DNA from: Saitoella complicata NRRL Y-17804
Lineage: Eukaryota; Ascomycota; Saitoellomycetes; Saitoellales; Saitoellaceae
NCBI RefSeq assembly: GCF_001661265.1
Contig: NW_017567014.1
Location: forward strand, 124,001 to 188,000
DNA length: 64,000 bases
Direction of reading: 5' to 3'
Each line of letters opens with the position of its first letter. Within the stretch, counting starts at the first letter, position 1. The notes under the pieces were generated by a model, which worked only from the letters and a program-made list of their open reading frames with translations, ran no database searches and was not told the DNA's origin. Made by a program: the position numbers and the translations under genes. Of the stretch, positions 31,180 through 40,428 are shown piece by piece.

Positions 31180-32886
31180 ATGAAACAAGAGTCCATGGTG
31201 CTGAAGGGTGGACGGGAGTTGCCTGTCGCTTCATCCTCGAATAACTGGGTAGTTCCGGACAGGTTACAAAGTTTGGCTGCTAAGCTGCCTATTGAGCTTG
31301 TCCTTGCCATTTATGGCCATCTCTCGCCTCAGGACATCTGGAATTGCACGCATGTATGCCGTCTCTGGTGCCATGCCGGCATCGACCTCCTCTGGTATCG
31401 ACCCAACATTCAGAAGACTTCGGCATTACTAAAACTCATGACGACTTTGAAGAGTCCGAACCAGACTTTTCCTTACGGCGAGTTCATAAAACGACTCAAT
31501 CTCACTGCATTGGCCGCTCAACTTCCCGACGAAGTAATCGACAAGTTCTCCGTCTGCACCAAATTTGAGAGACTGACTCTCGCCGGTTCGAAAAAGGTTA
31601 CCGATGAAGGGTTGAAGAACATCCTGCTGAACAACAGGTCAATCATGGCTTTGGATATTGCGTCGATGGAGTTGATCACGGACAAGTCGGTCGAGCTTAT
31701 TGCGGAAACATGCCGAGGCTTACAAGGTCTTAATATGACGGACTGCAAAAACATCACAGATGATGCGATATTGACATTGGCCGACAGCTGTCCGAGTTTG
31801 CGGAGGATTAAAGTGAGCAATTGTGTCAAATTAGGAGACACGTCTGTTCTGAAGTTGGCAGACAAATGCAAGAATCTGATGGAAGTTGATTTGAACAACT
31901 GCAGTACAATCTCAGATCATGCGATTGACACGATCTTCCGCAATCTTCCATCCTTGAGAGAGTTCCGTATCGCAGGATGTTCCAACATCACGGATACTGC
32001 TTTCGAATCCCTGACGGACGGATCCAGCCCTTCTTTGCGCATCTTGGATCTAACTTCCTGCGCCCGGATCACAGATGATACAATCTCCAGGATTGTCAAC
32101 TCGGCGCAGAAGTTGCGAAACCTCGTCTTGGCCAAGTGTCCAAACATCTCGGACCGCGGCTGCACCTACATTGCACGACTCGGAAAGAACTTGCATTATT
32201 TGCACCTTGGACACTGCAGCGCCATCACTGACCGCGGCGCGATCACCATCGCTCAGCACTGTCAACGCATCCGCTATCTCGATCTCGCTTGCTGTTCTCA
32301 GATATCAGACAACTCCGTTCAACGGCTCGCCCAACTCCCCAAACTTCGTCGTATCGGTCTGGTCAAATGCGCCAACGTCAGCGATCGATCAATCGAGGCC
32401 CTCATCAACCGTCAAGGCGAGAACACGCTCGAGCGCGTGCACATGAGTTACTGCGTCAGGCTGACCTTGACCGCTGTCCTCTACCTCGTCAACGCATGTA
32501 ATAAATTGACCCATCTCAGTCTCACGGGTGTACCGTCTTGCATGCGTGATGATCTCCGCCAGTTCTGTCGTCCGTCGCCACCAGACTTTAATCAGCATCA
32601 GCAAGCCGTGTTTTGCGTCTTCAGTGGTGATGGCGTCAAAGCCCTCCGGAAACACCTCAATGAGTTGTACGAGTTTCACCGCCAACAGGCCGAGACGCTG
32701 TATCTGCAGCACCAAGGCGAGAACCCGGAGCAACTTGCTTTAATGGCGGCACAAGGGGCACAGGTGATGTTCGATGGTGGCTTCCATAACGTGGATAACA
32801 CGGGTAACGCGGATAACGTAGACAACACAGATGATTTTGGGGAAGCGGATGACAATGACAATGACATGGATGAAGGCGAAGATTAG
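31180..32886 (+). CDS. GRR1: Grr1-type F-box/leucine-rich-repeat protein (SCF ubiquitin ligase)
   Basis: A single exon of 568 residues. Grr1 is the substrate receptor of an SCF ligase that degrades G1 cyclins and nutrient-signalling proteins. The F-box lies at about 35-80 (LPIELVLAIYGHL, then NCTHVCRLWCHAGIDLLW). It is followed by about 12 cysteine-containing LRRs (for example LTLAGSKKVTDEGL, LNMTDCKNITDDAI, LDLTSCARITDDTI, LDLACCSQISDNSV) over about 110-455. A Grr1-like C-terminal domain follows (FCRPSPPDFNQHQQ, then FCVFSGDGVKALR). The acidic tail is built of repeated N-x-D-N/T motifs (about 530-568). Yeast Grr1 is longer at both ends; the shorter form is common in other ascomycetes. Confidence 0.94.
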   Translation: MKQESMVLKGGRELPVASSSNNWVVPDRLQSLAAKLPIELVLAIYGHLSPQDIWNCTHVCRLWCHAGIDLLWYRPNIQKTSALLKLMTTLKSPNQTFPYGEFIKRLNLTALAAQLPDEVIDKFSVCTKFERLTLAGSKKVTDEGLKNILLNNRSIMALDIASMELITDKSVELIAETCRGLQGLNMTDCKNITDDAILTLADSCPSLRRIKVSNCVKLGDTSVLKLADKCKNLMEVDLNNCSTISDHAIDTIFRNLPSLREFRIAGCSNITDTAFESLTDGSSPSLRILDLTSCARITDDTISRIVNSAQKLRNLVLAKCPNISDRGCTYIARLGKNLHYLHLGHCSAITDRGAITIAQHCQRIRYLDLACCSQISDNSVQRLAQLPKLRRIGLVKCANVSDRSIEALINRQGENTLERVHMSYCVRLTLTAVLYLVNACNKLTHLSLTGVPSCMRDDLRQFCRPSPPDFNQHQQAVFCVFSGDGVKALRKHLNELYEFHRQQAETLYLQHQGENPEQLALMAAQGAQVMFDGGFHNVDNTGNADNVDNTDDFGEADDNDNDMDEGED

Positions 32887-33045
32887 GTCTGAGTATGGCA
32901 TGTGGGTAATTGAGTCTACTATATTGCTTTTCGTGGTTCAAGGCATAGCATTACAGAGGGATTTCAGCATTGAACGCACTGATCCTTCTTCTCGGCCAAT
33001 ACGTCGTTATTGGACGACTTTATCAAGCATTAAGCAAATGGCTAT

Positions 33046-34179
33046 TTATTCTTCCTTTCCATCGACTGCTTCATCCCATGACTTGCCGGTCGGGACGAAC
33101 ATGCCCACCTGTTTTTGGTATTTTTGGTATGCTGGATATTTGCCACAACTTATCTCTTCGGTAAGTCGCGTCGAGCACTGTCCACAAAGATTAGCTCAGT
33201 TCCATGGAACGACTGAAGGACCTGTTCTCGCGAACCTGAAAGAGTATGCAGTAGGATAAACATCCCACAATTGTCCAGTTCAACCATATTCCGCTTGCCG
33301 TACATCCAATTGCGTAAAACGAGATCCAAATGAGCTGCTCCGCGATGAAGTTCGGATGTCTTGACCAAGCGAACAACCCATGGGTATTGAAGCCCCTCTC
33401 CAATTGCTTGCGTGTGAACCCCCCCAAACGCTCTGGCCTCTGATCCTCGGGGTACTCCAAGAACTTCTTCTTCATAGACTGGAACTCCCATTGTTGCTCG
33501 TCAGCATAGCCTTCAAGGAACAAACTCAACACGAAAGCCTCGACAGCGAATGCATCACCAGCTCTCGGCCCGACATCCCGTGAGACGAGAAGGACGATGT
33601 ATGCCGGCGTCGCAATGGCGAGGTGGAGGAGGTTCTGCGCGACGCAGATGAACGCAAAGTTGAAGAAGCGGAAGAAAGTGGGGTTGGAGAAGAACCTCCA
33701 GTTCTTGCGGATGTAAGGCCAGCGGTAGTCCTCCGAGCCTTTCGAGTATCCGCCTTTACGGTAATAATTCCAGAAGAGACGACATGTCCTGTACCCGTAT
33801 TAGCAAGAAGAACAATATCCCACCAAGTAAACAAGTACCAAACAACATGCAGTCCTGCCAATGTCCATAATCTCGGACTGTCCAACCTATGGTAGTACGC
33901 CCAAGCGAGAAAGTGGAGGGTGTACCCCGTAGGGAGGAATGGCCATAATCTGTCCACTTGCGAGTAATTGTCATTGACTTCAGAGACGATGAAAACAACT
34001 ACCGACAAAAGCATGCTCCATACAAACGCGGACAGCAGCGGGTTCGTCTGAACCCAGAACTGCCGTGGGTCGTTGAACATCGTCGCGAGTTTCGCAGGGT
34101 CGGCAATCTGGTGAAGATCGGGCAAGACGGATCTGGAGAAGTCCGCTGCCATGCTGGGCTGGAATGCTATACCAGACAT
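33046..34179 (-). CDS. DUF1295 multi-pass membrane protein (steroid-reductase-like)
   Basis: Exons 33795-34179, 33236-33753 and 33046-33177 give 344 residues. DUF1295 proteins belong to the steroid 5-alpha-reductase and isoprenylcysteine methyltransferase-like group; many act as NADPH-dependent lipid reductases or methyltransferases. Several helices are seen, and VDRLWPFLPTGYTLHFLAW and WDIVLLANTGTG are typical of the family. The C-terminal catalytic block is GLFAWSRHPNFIAEQLIW, then CSTRLTEEISCGKYPAYQKYQKQV. This last block is only readable after removing a 58-nt intron (33178-33235). Substrate unknown. The protein ends with a lysine- and glutamate-rich tail. Confidence 0.86.
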
Positions 34180-34681
34180 GTTGTTGGGAGGTCAATTGGT
34201 TGTTCTTCGTCTTGCAATGGTCGAGGAGGGGGTGTATGCTCGATCACGACGTCGCGCGAAACTGCCGATCCACGTGAACCCCCAGGCTTTGGCATGGCCT
34301 ACCCAAGCAGGATGCTATGTACAGGTTATCAACTTGACAACTCTAGAAGTATCAGTATGGAGGGGGAATCCGCGATAGAGTTGCACTGCACAGTAGCGTT
34401 GGATAGTGGACACACAGGACTACGACACACAACTACACGAAGGGAGCCACAGTCCATTGCGCGACATGCCGGTCCCTTCTCATTTCCTATCTGAGGGCTT
34501 CAACCATCTCTTTCGAGATGGGCGCAACAGCGGTCCTCGGACACTGCTTGCCAGAGATAGGATATAAGAGGATGCAGATCTTTTCATTTTTCGTCGAAAT
34601 GCCTGGTGAACCAAAAGCCCTCAAAAACTCCAAAAATCCAATCCCAATTTTTCAAATCATTCCTCGCGTACGGAAAATAAT
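34180..34681. promoter_or_regulatory. DUF1295 promoter and RPS7 3' flank
   Basis: This 502-bp interval holds an AGCATACACCCCC element (34228-34240, minus) and an AT-rich RPS7 3' flank with A/T tracts (34577-34681). No gene is seen. Confidence 0.55.
34228..34240 (-). promoter_or_regulatory. AGCATACACCCCC element upstream of the DUF1295 gene
   Basis: An exact 13-mer on the coding strand (minus), 49 bp upstream of the start codon. Confidence 0.5.
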
Positions 34682-35326
34682 TTAGAGACCCTCACCCTGA
34701 GTGGCGGGGAAGTCGAAGACGACCTCCTTGCCCGTCAACTTCTTGTAGACCTGGGAGAAGGAACCGAGCTTGTAGTCGATGGAACCAGCGTCCTTGTTGT
34801 CGAGGAAGACCTTGATGATCTTCTGGCCGTCAACCTGGACACGGGTGCGCTTGCCGACGATCTCGGTGGGGTAGACGAGGTCCTCGAGGATGGAGTCGTG
34901 GACAGCGGTCAAGGTGCGGGACCTGGGGCGCTTCTGCTGCTGGCGAGAGCGGCGGGTAGGCTTGCGCATGATGCGGCGCTGAGCGACGAAGACGACGTGA
35001 CGGTCAGAGAACTTCTTCTCGAGCTCACGAGTCAAACGCTGCTGGATCTTGTGGAAAGACTTAAGAAGGGGAACGGGGACGAAGATGACGATAGCCTTCT
35101 TGCCGGAACCGACCTCAACCTATTGATAGAAGTCAGAAACAAATTCCGATGATTGATAAAATCACGATTGACTAACCTCCTTGGCAGCGGAGAACTGGAG
35201 AGGCCTCAACTCCTTCCTCAAGTCAGCGACAGAGGTCTCGAGGTCGAAGAGAGCCTGAGCAACAGTGAGCTCGACCTCATCGGCGGCAACGCCAGTGGGC
35301 TTGATGATCTTCTGGAGGGCAGACAT
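34682..35326 (-). CDS. RPS7: Small-subunit ribosomal protein eS7
   Basis: Exons 35177-35326 and 34682-35119 give 195 residues, the normal length for eS7. The protein is a 40S component that also acts in 18S rRNA maturation. Typical segments are [10 protein letters not shown] at the start, [12 protein letters not shown]-like sequence, [28 protein letters not shown] and [15 protein letters not shown]. The intron is 57 nt in phase 0. Codon use is strongly biased. The promoter carries a telobox-like palindrome (35445-35461). Confidence 0.98.
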
Positions 35327-35638
35327 TATCGACGGGACGGACTGGAAAAGGGCGTGGAGCTGGTCGGGGTCAAGGTCGATGCGCCGGCGCGACTTCGAAA
35401 ATTGGGTGTTGCGGTGCGCGCGCTGTTGTCAGGGGCAGTGCGTGAGGGTTTGCCAAACCCTGGCACCAGACGTCAGATCGAAATTGCATGTAGAATACTT
35501 ATTGAAGGAGTAGAATCCTGGGTATATCATGGTAATCGTCCACTAATCAGTCTTGCTCCTCCTTCCTCCCGCCGTCCGCTGTAAAGATACATGTAGTCAT
35601 AAACCATCTGTCGGACCATCCCACGACGAAAACACCAT
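35327..35638. promoter_or_regulatory. RPS7 promoter and ING gene 3' flank
   Basis: This 312-bp interval contains the AGGGTTTGCCAAACCCT palindrome and GC-rich sequence near 35380-35430. No gene is seen. Confidence 0.55.
35445..35461. promoter_or_regulatory. Telobox-like palindrome in the RPS7 promoter
   Basis: AGGGTTTGCCAAACCCT is a perfect inverted repeat with 7-bp arms around GCC, 119 bp upstream of the start codon. Tbf1-type telobox sites are known to drive ribosomal-protein genes in several yeasts. Identity of the binder is inferred. Confidence 0.55.
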
Positions 35639-36842
35639 TCACCGCTTTCTCTTCTTCGTCTTCTTCTTCGGTTTGAACTCCAACTTGCCTGAACAGTACG
35701 GACATAGCCATTTTCCTCGCGGTGCTCTCTCCAAACCAACACAAGCATAGTGGAACCACTCCCGTGGACACTCCTTGTAGTTATCGCAGGCAACCATGTT
35801 ACCATCAGCGACCTGCTCGCAAAGACAGTAGAGGTTATTGTCTTCTTCTTCCTCCTCCTCCTCTTCGTCAGCGACAGGTGCCACTTCAGCCTTCGCCTTC
35901 TTCTTGGAAGCGGGCGTTGCGATCTTTGTCTTTGCCTCCTCATTCGCAGCTCCCTTCTTTTCGTCGGCCTTCCTCACATTGGCTTTGGCATCGTCATTAT
36001 TTCCCTTGTTCTTCTTTCCCTTCGTCTTGTATTCTCCCGGTGGTCGTGGAGGTACATATCCAGGGTGTTCCGCAAGCCATCGGTCCTTCTCTTCCTGAAT
36101 CGCAGCCTCACTCGGCTGCCACTTCTGGCCGCGTCGCTTCTTGAGCCGTAACAACTGAACAAATCCTTCTTCAGTGGGCATCTCAACAGGTCCTTCATCC
36201 TGTACCTGTACCTCTTGTGCCTTCGCTTGCTGTGATTTCGCCATTCCCGACCTGCTCGCTGGTGCGGCCTCGACCACCGGAGCAGGCTCGGGCTCAAGTT
36301 CAGGCGTAGGCGGTTTCCACCCCATCTTAATCAATTCCTCCTGTAGCCGCACCTTATGATGTCCCAAGATCGTCATCAACCTCCGTGTCTCCGCAACGCA
36401 CTCCTGTCTGTCCTTCAGCGCAAGATCCATCTCCTCGCTCATCTTGGATCGCAGCTCTTCCCGTGACGAAATAGAGGCATTGGGAAATAGTAGCGCAAGT
36501 TCATGGAGGGAGGTAAGGGAAGTCGTGGCTTCGTGATCGAGTGCGCCGACGAGCTTGAGTGAACGGTATATTTCGATTGGGAGGTGTGTCACGGCTGAAA
36601 ATTGCGACGTGTCAGCTCAACTCATAGTCACTGACTGTATCAAAGTACGCACTCTCAGAGAAATCACCCAGAATCCACTCCGCGTCAGGATCAGCTTTGC
36701 CTTCCGGTGGAACATCTGCTTGCACAGGTGGATCCGGAACTGCGGTCGTCGCAGCATGTTCCGCATCAACTGCAGCATCTGCTCGATCTAGAGCATCATG
36801 GATCTGATCCTCCGTCGCCCGTACGTCGGCTTCTGTTGACAT
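35639..36842 (-). CDS. ING-family PHD-finger chromatin protein
   Basis: Exons 36653-36842 and 35639-36594 give 381 residues. ING proteins read H3K4me3 and anchor histone acetyltransferase (NuA4) or deacetylase (Rpd3L) complexes. The N-terminal ING helices span about 55-165 (WILGDFSE, then [20 protein letters not shown] and [20 protein letters not shown]). A disordered, Lys/Ala/Glu-rich middle follows. The PHD finger near the C-terminus has the full C4HC3 set ([17 protein letters not shown], then [13 protein letters not shown] and WLCPYC). The [11 protein letters not shown] end is a basic region like the lipid-binding tail of ING proteins. I cannot tell whether it is the Yng2, Yng1 or Pho23 orthologue. 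Confidence 0.92.
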
Positions 36843-36860
36843 TCGTACGCGTGTTTGTAT

Positions 36861-36872
36861 GGGGATGTATGC
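36861..36872 (-). promoter_or_regulatory. GCATACATCCCC element upstream of the ING gene
   Basis: A one-mismatch variant of the AGCATACACCCCC element, on the coding strand, about 20 bp upstream of the start. Confidence 0.4.
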
Positions 36873-37177
36873 ACAGGGATCAGAAAGGGGGAGGTGTATT
36901 ACGGTAAGACAAGCTGCTTCGGCGCGTGCGGGAGTGAGCCGTTGCGTTCGATACGCGAATGGCCTCGGTGAGTCTCCAATAATAAATGCACCTCGCCTCT
37001 CTTGCCCTGGGCAACAAACGGTATCGATAGGACGCAGCTCGCCCCTCCAGTGCTTCCCCTTGCGGTTCTCCTCTCGGCTGGCGCACGGACGGTTTGGCGC
37101 ACATTCCTCGACCTAATTGCATGGTGCGCGCAAATTCAGAATAGTGTACACACAATCCCCTGCCAGACCAGACTCGG

Positions 37178-37184
37178 TATAAAA
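37178..37184 (+). promoter_or_regulatory. TATA box of the small GPI protein gene
   Basis: TATAAAA lies 92 bp upstream of the start codon (37276), a normal spacing for a strong TATA promoter. Confidence 0.6.
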
Positions 37185-37275
37185 CCAAGGAGCCCCCCGC
37201 CCCTTCGACTGTTGTTCTCCAACCGACTATCTCAACCGAACACACTCGTTCAACACCCAACTCTCGTTTACCATA

Positions 37276-37582
37276 ATGCAGATCTCCGCCCTCGCCGTCG
37301 TTGCCGCCGCCGCTGTTGCCTCCGCTCAGGTTTGTTATTATTTCCCAGAACCTTTGTTTGCCCGGAGTGAATGCTAACAATCAGCGACAGTGGACCAACT
37401 CCACCTCCAACGCTACCGTTGCCGCTGGTAACGCTTCTGTTGCTGCCACTGGTTCCAACTACACCGCTACCAACGGTTCCGCTGCTACCCTCCCTGCCTT
37501 CACCGGCGCTGCTACCTCCGTCGACTCCTCCATCATGATGGCCGTCGCTGGTGCCGTCGCCGTCGCTGCCTACATGGCTTAA
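37276..37582 (+). CDS. Tiny glycosylated GPI-anchored surface protein
   Basis: Exons 37276-37329 and 37385-37582 give only 83 residues. A signal peptide (MQISALAVVAAAAVASAQ) ends exactly at the exon junction. The ~45-residue mature part is Thr/Ser/Ala-rich with five N-x-S/T sites (NST, NAT, NAS, NYT, NGS). A C-terminal hydrophobic segment (SIMMAVAGAVAVAAYMA) after small residues fits a GPI-attachment signal. There is almost no other sequence. Codon use is very biased and a TATA box is present, so the gene is probably highly expressed. It likely encodes an abundant plasma-membrane or wall glycopeptide. I know of no named family. The acceptor has a tandem CAGCGACAG, which could add or drop two residues. 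Confidence 0.82.
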
Positions 37583-38397
37583 GCGTCCTACGCTCTCTCT
37601 ATCCCCTCTACACCACTATGGAGTATAGATAAAGACTGCAGAGAAGGAAAGAAGGGAAGGAGACAACTCCATGGCTTGGGAAATCGGGTTCTATGAGGGG
37701 TGTCTTTTCGTTGTTCCTTTAATGTTTTCGATTGGGAGGTTCAATAAGCGAGGTCTACACTTTTGACAGAGCTTGGAGAATAATGGGATTGTTTTGATAC
37801 CATTTATTTATTGTCTAATAGGCATCCGTTTTGTCAACACCTCAAACAAAACGGTGCTGTACCCTTACTCGTTCTCCTTAACTTGAAGTGATTCCATTGT
37901 GCGAAGCTTTGTGGGATAAACGAGTGCGGCTCAGATAAGCGCAGCAGCGACCAGGCGAAGTCGAAGCAACCCCGCCGCTGAAGCTTGGGCCCGGGACCGT
38001 GCGCAGCACATCGCGACGTCGAGTCAGAGGTCAAGCTTGGGGATGACGACTCCATGATGCGATGAAAATGAACAAATGAGCCCCAATCGTGACGAAATCG
38101 ATGCGATTGATACACCTCCACTGATCTTATCCGTCGGGAAAGTGCGGGAACGCCCTCGGCTCGCTGCCCAACGGGCCCGTGCGGACCGAAACCGCGCGAA
38201 GGCTGGATGCACATGGAGTTAAGTAACACTCGCCAGAGAAGGCAACTGGATGCGGATGATCGAATCATATGGAATTGCTAGCTATAGACGAACCAAACCC
38301 TTACTCCAACGTAAAAAAGCAACGAAACGCAAATCGTATCCTGTCTCTTGAACTCCTGATTCAACCTCACCAGCCTCTCCCACACTCCTTGTCAAAT
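37583..38397. other. Long convergent intergenic region, no gene seen
   Basis: At 815 bp this is the longest gap in the window. It lies between the 3' ends of the GPI gene and RAB5. The left third looks like an AT-rich 3' flank. The right part (about 37840-38260) is GC-richer with a 144-codon minus frame that lacks any motif or ATG-linked exon structure. A non-coding transcript cannot be excluded. Confidence 0.5.
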
Positions 38398-39259
38398 CTA
38401 ACAAGCACAACCACTCGCCTGGGTCGCACCAGCCCTATTCTCACTCAAATCAACCCGTCCACTCGCCTCTCTCCTCCCCATCCCCGCCCGTCCACCAGCT
38501 GGCGCAGTCTCCTCCGGAATCGTCTTCGCAATCTCCGTAAACACCTCCTGAACATTCATCCCCGTCTTCGCACTCGTCTCAAAGAACAGTAGGCCAGCTT
38601 CATCCGCATATGCCTTGGCCTCCTCGTAAGATACCTGACGTGCAGAGCTAGGCTCGTCGTCGTCCTCGTCTTCGTCTTCGTCGGCAGGGGAAGAGGACGA
38701 GAGATCGGCTTTGTTGCCGGCGAGGGCGATGACGATGTCTGGTGGTGCTTGGCGTTGGAGTTCCTTGACCCATGATTTGGCTTTGTCTAGACTTAAGGAT
38801 TTGGTGATATCATATACCACGACAGCTGCTTGGGCTTTGCCACATGATATGTTAGCATATATCACCGAAAGCGACGAGTATGAGTGTATGCGTACCATTT
38901 CTGTAGTACATGGGCGCCAACGAATGGAACCGTTCTTGACCGGCGGTATCCCAGAACTCGAATTTGATGGTGGATTGAGAAGGGGTAGTGATCTTCTTGG
39001 TGAGGAAGGCAGCGCCGATCGTTGGTTCGCGGTTCTCTGTACACAATCGTCAGTCATTGACCTCAAATCAAAACGAGAGGCCTACATACCTTGGAAATCA
39101 TTGTTCACGAAGCGCACAACCAGAGAGGATTTACCGACAGCTGCTTCGCCTGCATCGTCGATGTTAGCAGGAAGAACAGCGGCAAGACACACCCAAAAAC
39201 GAACCTAGAAGGACGAGCTTGCAATGCACAGTGCGTGTAGAGCGTGATTCGTCGGCCAT
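38398..39259 (-). CDS. YPT5: Rab5-type GTPase (Ypt5/Vps21)
   Basis: Exons 39205-39259, 39090-39149, 38896-39036 and 38398-38834 give 230 residues. Rab5 controls early-endosome fusion. P-loop GEAAVGKS (19-26), TIGAAFLTK effector loop, [15 protein letters not shown] and ETSAKTG are all present. The end SGCAC is a C-x-C geranylgeranylation site. Between NKAD and the next helix is an acidic insert of about 20 residues ([19 protein letters not shown]) absent from animal Rab5. It shares a 154-bp promoter with ARPC5. Confidence 0.95.
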
Positions 39260-39405
39260 CGTTGTAATAGACAGCGAAGAGTAAGGGAGTAAAGGTTGGT
39301 TCTTGTCTTATCCGTATCGTAAGGCGTAGGCCGTCATGGCATGCAGGTTGTGCATTGGGCCCGTGATGACGCTGGAGCAGTGCAGAGGAGCCTCCACGAA
39401 CAAAA

Positions 39406-39414
39406 CAATTGCAA
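39406..39414 (+). promoter_or_regulatory. CAATTGCAA element at the ARPC5 start
   Basis: An exact copy directly abutting the start codon; its last A is the A of ATG. It may act as DNA or as leader RNA. Confidence 0.35.
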
Positions 39415-40030
39415 TGTCGTTCAGGAAGATTGATATCGATGCTTACGAGGAGGACGTCGTGACTGCTGATGGTACTTTACGATACCCGGCTTCGCTTGAA
39501 TCGCAGCTAATATCCGAAGTACAGACCTTTACCCTCCGAACCCGCTGTCGCCGGATCAGGTCGACGCAGATGTCCAGCAACGCGCTCAGGAAGTCAGAGC
39601 GCTTCTGTCGAGGTACATAGATTGGACAACCTACTGTCATTGCTGCCTAACGCTGTGTACAGAGGTGACGCCGCTTCCGCCCTTCCCCTAATCCTCCAGT
39701 CTCCACCATACGGTCCAGCACCCTACGCCCAAGCGAAAGAAGTCCATACCACGACCGTCATGGAAACACTAAACTCCATCAAGGGCTCCGAGATCGCAGG
39801 GTTGCTGAAGGGTTTGAGCATCGAGGAGCAGGATACATTGATGAAGTATCTATACAAGGGAATGGAGAGACCAGAAGTGTTCAATTCGAGTGTTTTACTG
39901 AGCTGGCATGAAAAGGTGAGTCAATTGGTGCTAATACTGTTGATTGGGTGCTGATTGGGTGGTTTAGTTGGTGGAGGTTGCGGGAAGTGGATGTATTGTG
40001 CGTGTGGTTACGGATCGGAGGACGGTATAG
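39414..40030 (+). CDS. ARC15: Arp2/3 complex 16-kDa subunit ARPC5
   Basis: Exons 39414-39471, 39525-39612, 39663-39915 and 39968-40030 give 153 residues, normal for ARPC5. Arp2/3 nucleates branched actin at endocytic sites. Conserved parts are FRKIDIDAYEEDV, then ALLSRGDAASALPLILQSPPYG, IKGSEIAGLLKGLSIEEQDTLMKYLYKGM and LLSWHEKL. The first intron ends at GTACAG (39524), chosen over an upstream AAG because it restores the conserved DLYPPNPLSP stretch. Confidence 0.94.
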
Positions 40031-40428
40031 ACGGAAGGGGAGCCTATGAAAGCAGAAAGAGGACGTGAAAGAAAGCCTCGGAGCAATATGACATCTTGGA
40101 TACCACGATACTCTGTCGTTTTGGTGACTTCTGTTCAGATCCGTTGGTGGTGTCGCCCTGCCAAGGAGGCTGGCATCAGTCCCATGAAGCACCTCGGCAG
40201 ACCCTGTAAACCGTGTCATTTTCATTTTCGTTTTGATCGAATTACTTTCAATGTTTCCTGACAACTTCCCGATCCACAAGAAGATCGTCGACGACGACAC
40301 CGCGCTGCAGCGTCTACGCAAGCCTTCGAGACGCCGAACTTTAGTCACCACCAAAAAGCATCCGAACAGCCTTCCATTTAAACTCTCATAGACGGCATCG
40401 GTCACCTTCGATACGTCTGTAATCAATA
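40031..40428. promoter_or_regulatory. ARPC5 3' flank and AFG3 promoter
   Basis: This 398-bp interval shows no gene. Minus-strand open frames over it have no recognisable content. Confidence 0.5.

Larger units (their letters stand above)
36843..37275. promoter_or_regulatory. Divergent promoter, ING / small GPI protein
   Basis: This 433-bp interval holds an ACGCGT box (36847-36852) and a GCATACATCCCC element (36861-36872, minus) next to the ING start. A TATAAAA box at 37178-37184 serves the GPI gene. Confidence 0.6.

Noticed and set aside
37834-38268. 144-codon minus-strand open frame
   Set aside because: No motif, poor codon pattern and no exon partner; kept only as an unexplained interval.
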